Below, in pieces: positions 40,022 to 42,375 of a stretch of DNA of 42,375 nucleotides. The position numbers and the translations under genes are program-made. The notes beneath the pieces were generated by a model. That model had not been told where the DNA came from, did not search any database, and saw only the letters and a list, made by a program, of their open reading frames with translations. How positions within the stretch are numbered: position 1 is the stretch's first letter; every line of letters begins with the position of its first letter. Origin of the DNA: a bacterium (lineage in GTDB: Bacteria; Zhuqueibacterota; QNDG01; JAGLOF01); contig JAGLOF010000033.1 of the NCBI GenBank assembly GCA_023139105.1, positions 1-42,375 on the forward strand, read 5' to 3'.

Positions 40022-42139
40022 ATGTCTCAATTAGCGTTGGATAAAAATTTAATTGATTTTTTCAATAAGAATCCCAATCAACTCTACCGTTCCCGTCCGC
40101 TTGCCAGGGAAATGGGTATTCACAACAATGAATACGGCAGGTTTAAGCACCGGGTGAAGGCACTGGCAGATGAAGGGGTGATTGCCAGGCATAAAGGCGG
40201 TCGCTACGGCAAGGCTTTCAAGATTGAGAACATTGAGGGTATTCTCCGTATGACCGGGCAGGGCTATGGCTTTGTTGACCGTGAAGATGGAGGAGATTCG
40301 GTATTTATTAATAAACGTAATGTGCGTGATGCTATACATGAAGATCGTGTTGTCGTTGAGATATATGCACAGGAGCCTGGCCGGTCTCCGGAGGGACGGG
40401 TAGTAAGTGTAAAACAACGTGCTCGTGAAAAATTAGTTGGTCTGTTTAAGACAGCGGGTCATTATGCTTACATTATACCTGATGATAAACGTATAGCTGA
40501 TGAGATATTTATTCCGGATGATGCCCGTGGTGATGGTGTTCCCGGAAATAAGGTTCAAGTTCGTATAACCAAATGGGGTGATGCGCGACAAAATCCCGAA
40601 GGTGAAATTATTGCAAATATTGGCACGCCGGGACAGGGAGATACAGATATACTCAGTATAATTCATGAGTTCAATCTTCCCTTGAAATTTCCGGAATTAG
40701 TGGAAGAAGAGGCTTCAGCCTGGCCTGAGGTTATTTCTGATTCTATGATAGAGTCCAGAGAGGATTTTAGAGGCCGTCCTGTTATCACTATAGACCCTGA
40801 TGACGCCAAAGATTATGATGATGCCATAGATATTGAACGCAGAGGCAATACATGGCGTGTGGGAGTGCATATTGCCGATGTCTCAGCCTTTGTGCCCATT
40901 GGTTCTGCTACGGACAAAGAGGCGTTGGCTCGGGGCAACTCAGTCTATCTTCCGGACAGGGCTCTTCCTATGCTGCCTGAGGCTTTATCGTCCCGGCTTT
41001 GCAGCCTTGTTCCTAATGAAGACAGGCTGGCAATGAGTGTTATTATTAACCTTGAAGAAGATGGACGTGTTATAGATGCCAGTTTCCATGAAACTGTAAT
41101 CCGCAGCCGGCATCGTCTTACTTATGCAGACGTGCAGGACTTCTTTGATGGCAGAGGAAATCATGGTTTTTCTGAAGAAATGCAACAGATGCTCGTTGAT
41201 TTGCGGACAGTGAGTGTATTACTGAAAGAGCGTTGGCAGGCTTCGGGTACTATTGATTTTGATGCACCGGAGGCTAAAATAGTTCTGAATGATGATGGCA
41301 GCGTTGCTGAGCTGGGTGTACGTGCACGGCTGGAGAGCCACAGGCTTGTAGAGGCTTTTATGTTACTGGCCAATCGCGTGGTGCCAGAGGGCGTTAATCG
41401 TCTGCGTCAATCTACAGAAAAGAAATTACCTTTAATCTACAGAGTACATGAGCAGCCCGGTGGTGACAAGTTAAATAATTTTGTCAATTTTACAAGGGCA
41501 ATGGGCCATAAGTTTGATCCCGGCAAGAAGGTGACGCCTAAACGTTTTCAAAAATTTTTAGCTGAGATTAAAGGCTCTCCCTATGAAACTGTTATTGAAG
41601 ATCAGGCATTACGTACAATGATGAAAGCTCAATATGATACGCAGAACATTGGTCATTTTGGATTAGCCTTTAAACATTATGTGCATTTTACTTCTCCAAT
41701 ACGTCGCTATCCTGATTTAGTAGTTCACCGGCTTTTGAAGGCCTATCTTAATGATGAAAATACGCCCAGGCAGATCCGAACACTGAATGAAATCAGCCGC
41801 AGTAGTACGCAGAATGAAATTAAAGCAGAACGGGCAGAACGCGAAGCTGTCAAACTAATGCAGCTAAGGTACATGACTCGGCATTTAGGCGATGAGTTTA
41901 ATGGCATTGTCTCTGGTGTTACAAGTTTTGGCCTGTTTGTGGAGATCCCGGAGAACCTTGTTGAGGGTTTGGTTCGAATGAGTGATCTTAAAGATGATTA
42001 CTATGAATTTGATGAAGTGAGGCTGAAATTAGTCGGTAGAGGTGCAGGGAAAAGTTATCGCCTTGGGCAACAGCTTAAAGTGAAGGTGGCCAGGGTGGAT
42101 CTGACACTGCGGCGCATGGATTTTCTTATTGTGGAATGA
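40022..42139 (+). CDS. rnr: Ribonuclease R
   Basis: This 3'-5' exoribonuclease of 705 residues degrades structured RNA. The N-terminal helix-turn-helix-like region (1-60) is followed by a cold-shock domain with GQGYGFVDRED near 72. The RNB catalytic domain has IDPDDAKDYDDAID near 257-270 carrying the four metal-binding Asp residues, and FTSPIRRYPDL near 560. A C-terminal S1 domain (about 626-700) starts NGIVSGVTSFGLFVEIPE. ATG 40022 follows GAGAGGG; the longer frame from TTG 39986 has no ribosome site. It lies downstream of a divergent intergenic region. Confidence 0.95.
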   Translation: MSQLALDKNLIDFFNKNPNQLYRSRPLAREMGIHNNEYGRFKHRVKALADEGVIARHKGGRYGKAFKIENIEGILRMTGQGYGFVDREDGGDSVFINKRNVRDAIHEDRVVVEIYAQEPGRSPEGRVVSVKQRAREKLVGLFKTAGHYAYIIPDDKRIADEIFIPDDARGDGVPGNKVQVRITKWGDARQNPEGEIIANIGTPGQGDTDILSIIHEFNLPLKFPELVEEEASAWPEVISDSMIESREDFRGRPVITIDPDDAKDYDDAIDIERRGNTWRVGVHIADVSAFVPIGSATDKEALARGNSVYLPDRALPMLPEALSSRLCSLVPNEDRLAMSVIINLEEDGRVIDASFHETVIRSRHRLTYADVQDFFDGRGNHGFSEEMQQMLVDLRTVSVLLKERWQASGTIDFDAPEAKIVLNDDGSVAELGVRARLESHRLVEAFMLLANRVVPEGVNRLRQSTEKKLPLIYRVHEQPGGDKLNNFVNFTRAMGHKFDPGKKVTPKRFQKFLAEIKGSPYETVIEDQALRTMMKAQYDTQNIGHFGLAFKHYVHFTSPIRRYPDLVVHRLLKAYLNDENTPRQIRTLNEISRSSTQNEIKAERAEREAVKLMQLRYMTRHLGDEFNGIVSGVTSFGLFVEIPENLVEGLVRMSDLKDDYYEFDEVRLKLVGRGAGKSYRLGQQLKVKVARVDLTLRRMDFLIVE

Positions 42140-42234
42140 AGGTCTATTTATGGGTCTGTTGAATCGTGTGGGTAAATACTAAATTTTGCCACAGCTTATC
42201 ACAGATACGTAGGGATATAAAATTTAAAATGAAA

Positions 42235-42375
42235 GAAGAGCAGGAGCATTTGTCCACGAAATATACGGAGATACACGAAGCCGCCCTGCCCTGCCTGAAG
42301 AGCAGGAGCATTGTCCACGAAAAACACGGATATGCACGAAGCTGCCCTGTCCTGCCTGAAGAGCAGGAGCATTGT
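42235..42375 (+). repeat. 61-62 bp tandem repeat, cut by the window end
   Basis: Units begin GAAGAGCAGGAGCATT at 42235, 42297 and 42358 (the last is incomplete). Each contains TCCACGAA, ACACGGA and CACGAAGC and ends CCTGCCT. The array continues past the window. Confidence 0.85.

Overview
The window reads as chromosomal DNA from a Gram-negative bacterium. It encodes an outer-membrane Wzi-type capsule assembly protein and a complete Wzx/Wzy surface-polysaccharide locus. The overall style (many small toxin-antitoxin modules, an MraY-like initiating transferase with a long C-terminal extension, a bi-domain oxidoreductase) would fit the FCB side of the tree (Bacteroidota/Calditrichota/Marinimicrobia-like). 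That placement is an impression from protein flavour, not a measured assignment. No rRNA, tRNA, transposase, recombinase or CRISPR array was recognised.

Region 1 (80-21676, all + strand) is a polysaccharide cluster with mostly overlapping or abutting genes. It opens with a CapE/WbjB-type UDP-GlcNAc dehydratase, two tandem DegT aminotransferases (the second has Arg in place of the PLP lysine), a GNAT acyltransferase, a FabH-like ketoacyl synthase and a FabG-like reductase. Together these look like a route to an N-acylated (perhaps hydroxyacylated) amino sugar. Then come a Wzx flippase, three GT2 glycosyltransferases and a Wzy polymerase in strikingly AT-rich DNA. After them are an amidotransferase/HisH/HisF trio for making an acetamidino sugar, a bi-domain oxidoreductase, a glucuronyl C5-epimerase-like protein, a GT4 glycosyltransferase, Wzi and the initiating MraY/WecA-like transferase.

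Region 2 (about 21.7-32.7 kb, genes all + strand) is the unusual part. Nine copies (A-I) of a long imperfect palindromic repeat divide it into eight intervals, and each interval holds exactly one gene or one gene pair. In order these are: an unknown membrane pair; DUF433/DUF5615; coiled coil 1; a small protein plus DUF2283; coiled coil 2; HipB/HipA; coiled coil 3; and MNT nucleotidyltransferase/HEPN. Toxin-antitoxin-like pairs therefore alternate strictly with near-identical copies of a hendecad coiled-coil membrane protein. Many repeats carry, on one or both sides, relics of the 3' end of a Wzi-like gene, homologous to the C-terminus of the intact Wzi encoded at 18.6-20.1 kb. The layout resembles an integron cassette array, but the repeats lack canonical attC core motifs and no integrase is in view.

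Region 3 (32.7-42.1 kb) is ordinary core DNA: a minus-strand group (S4-domain protein, 2-hydroxyacid dehydrogenase, endonuclease III), a four-gene ABC exporter operon, a convergent PLP-dependent D-cysteine desulfhydrase/ACC deaminase-like gene, and RNase R. The window ends in a 61-62 bp tandem repeat.
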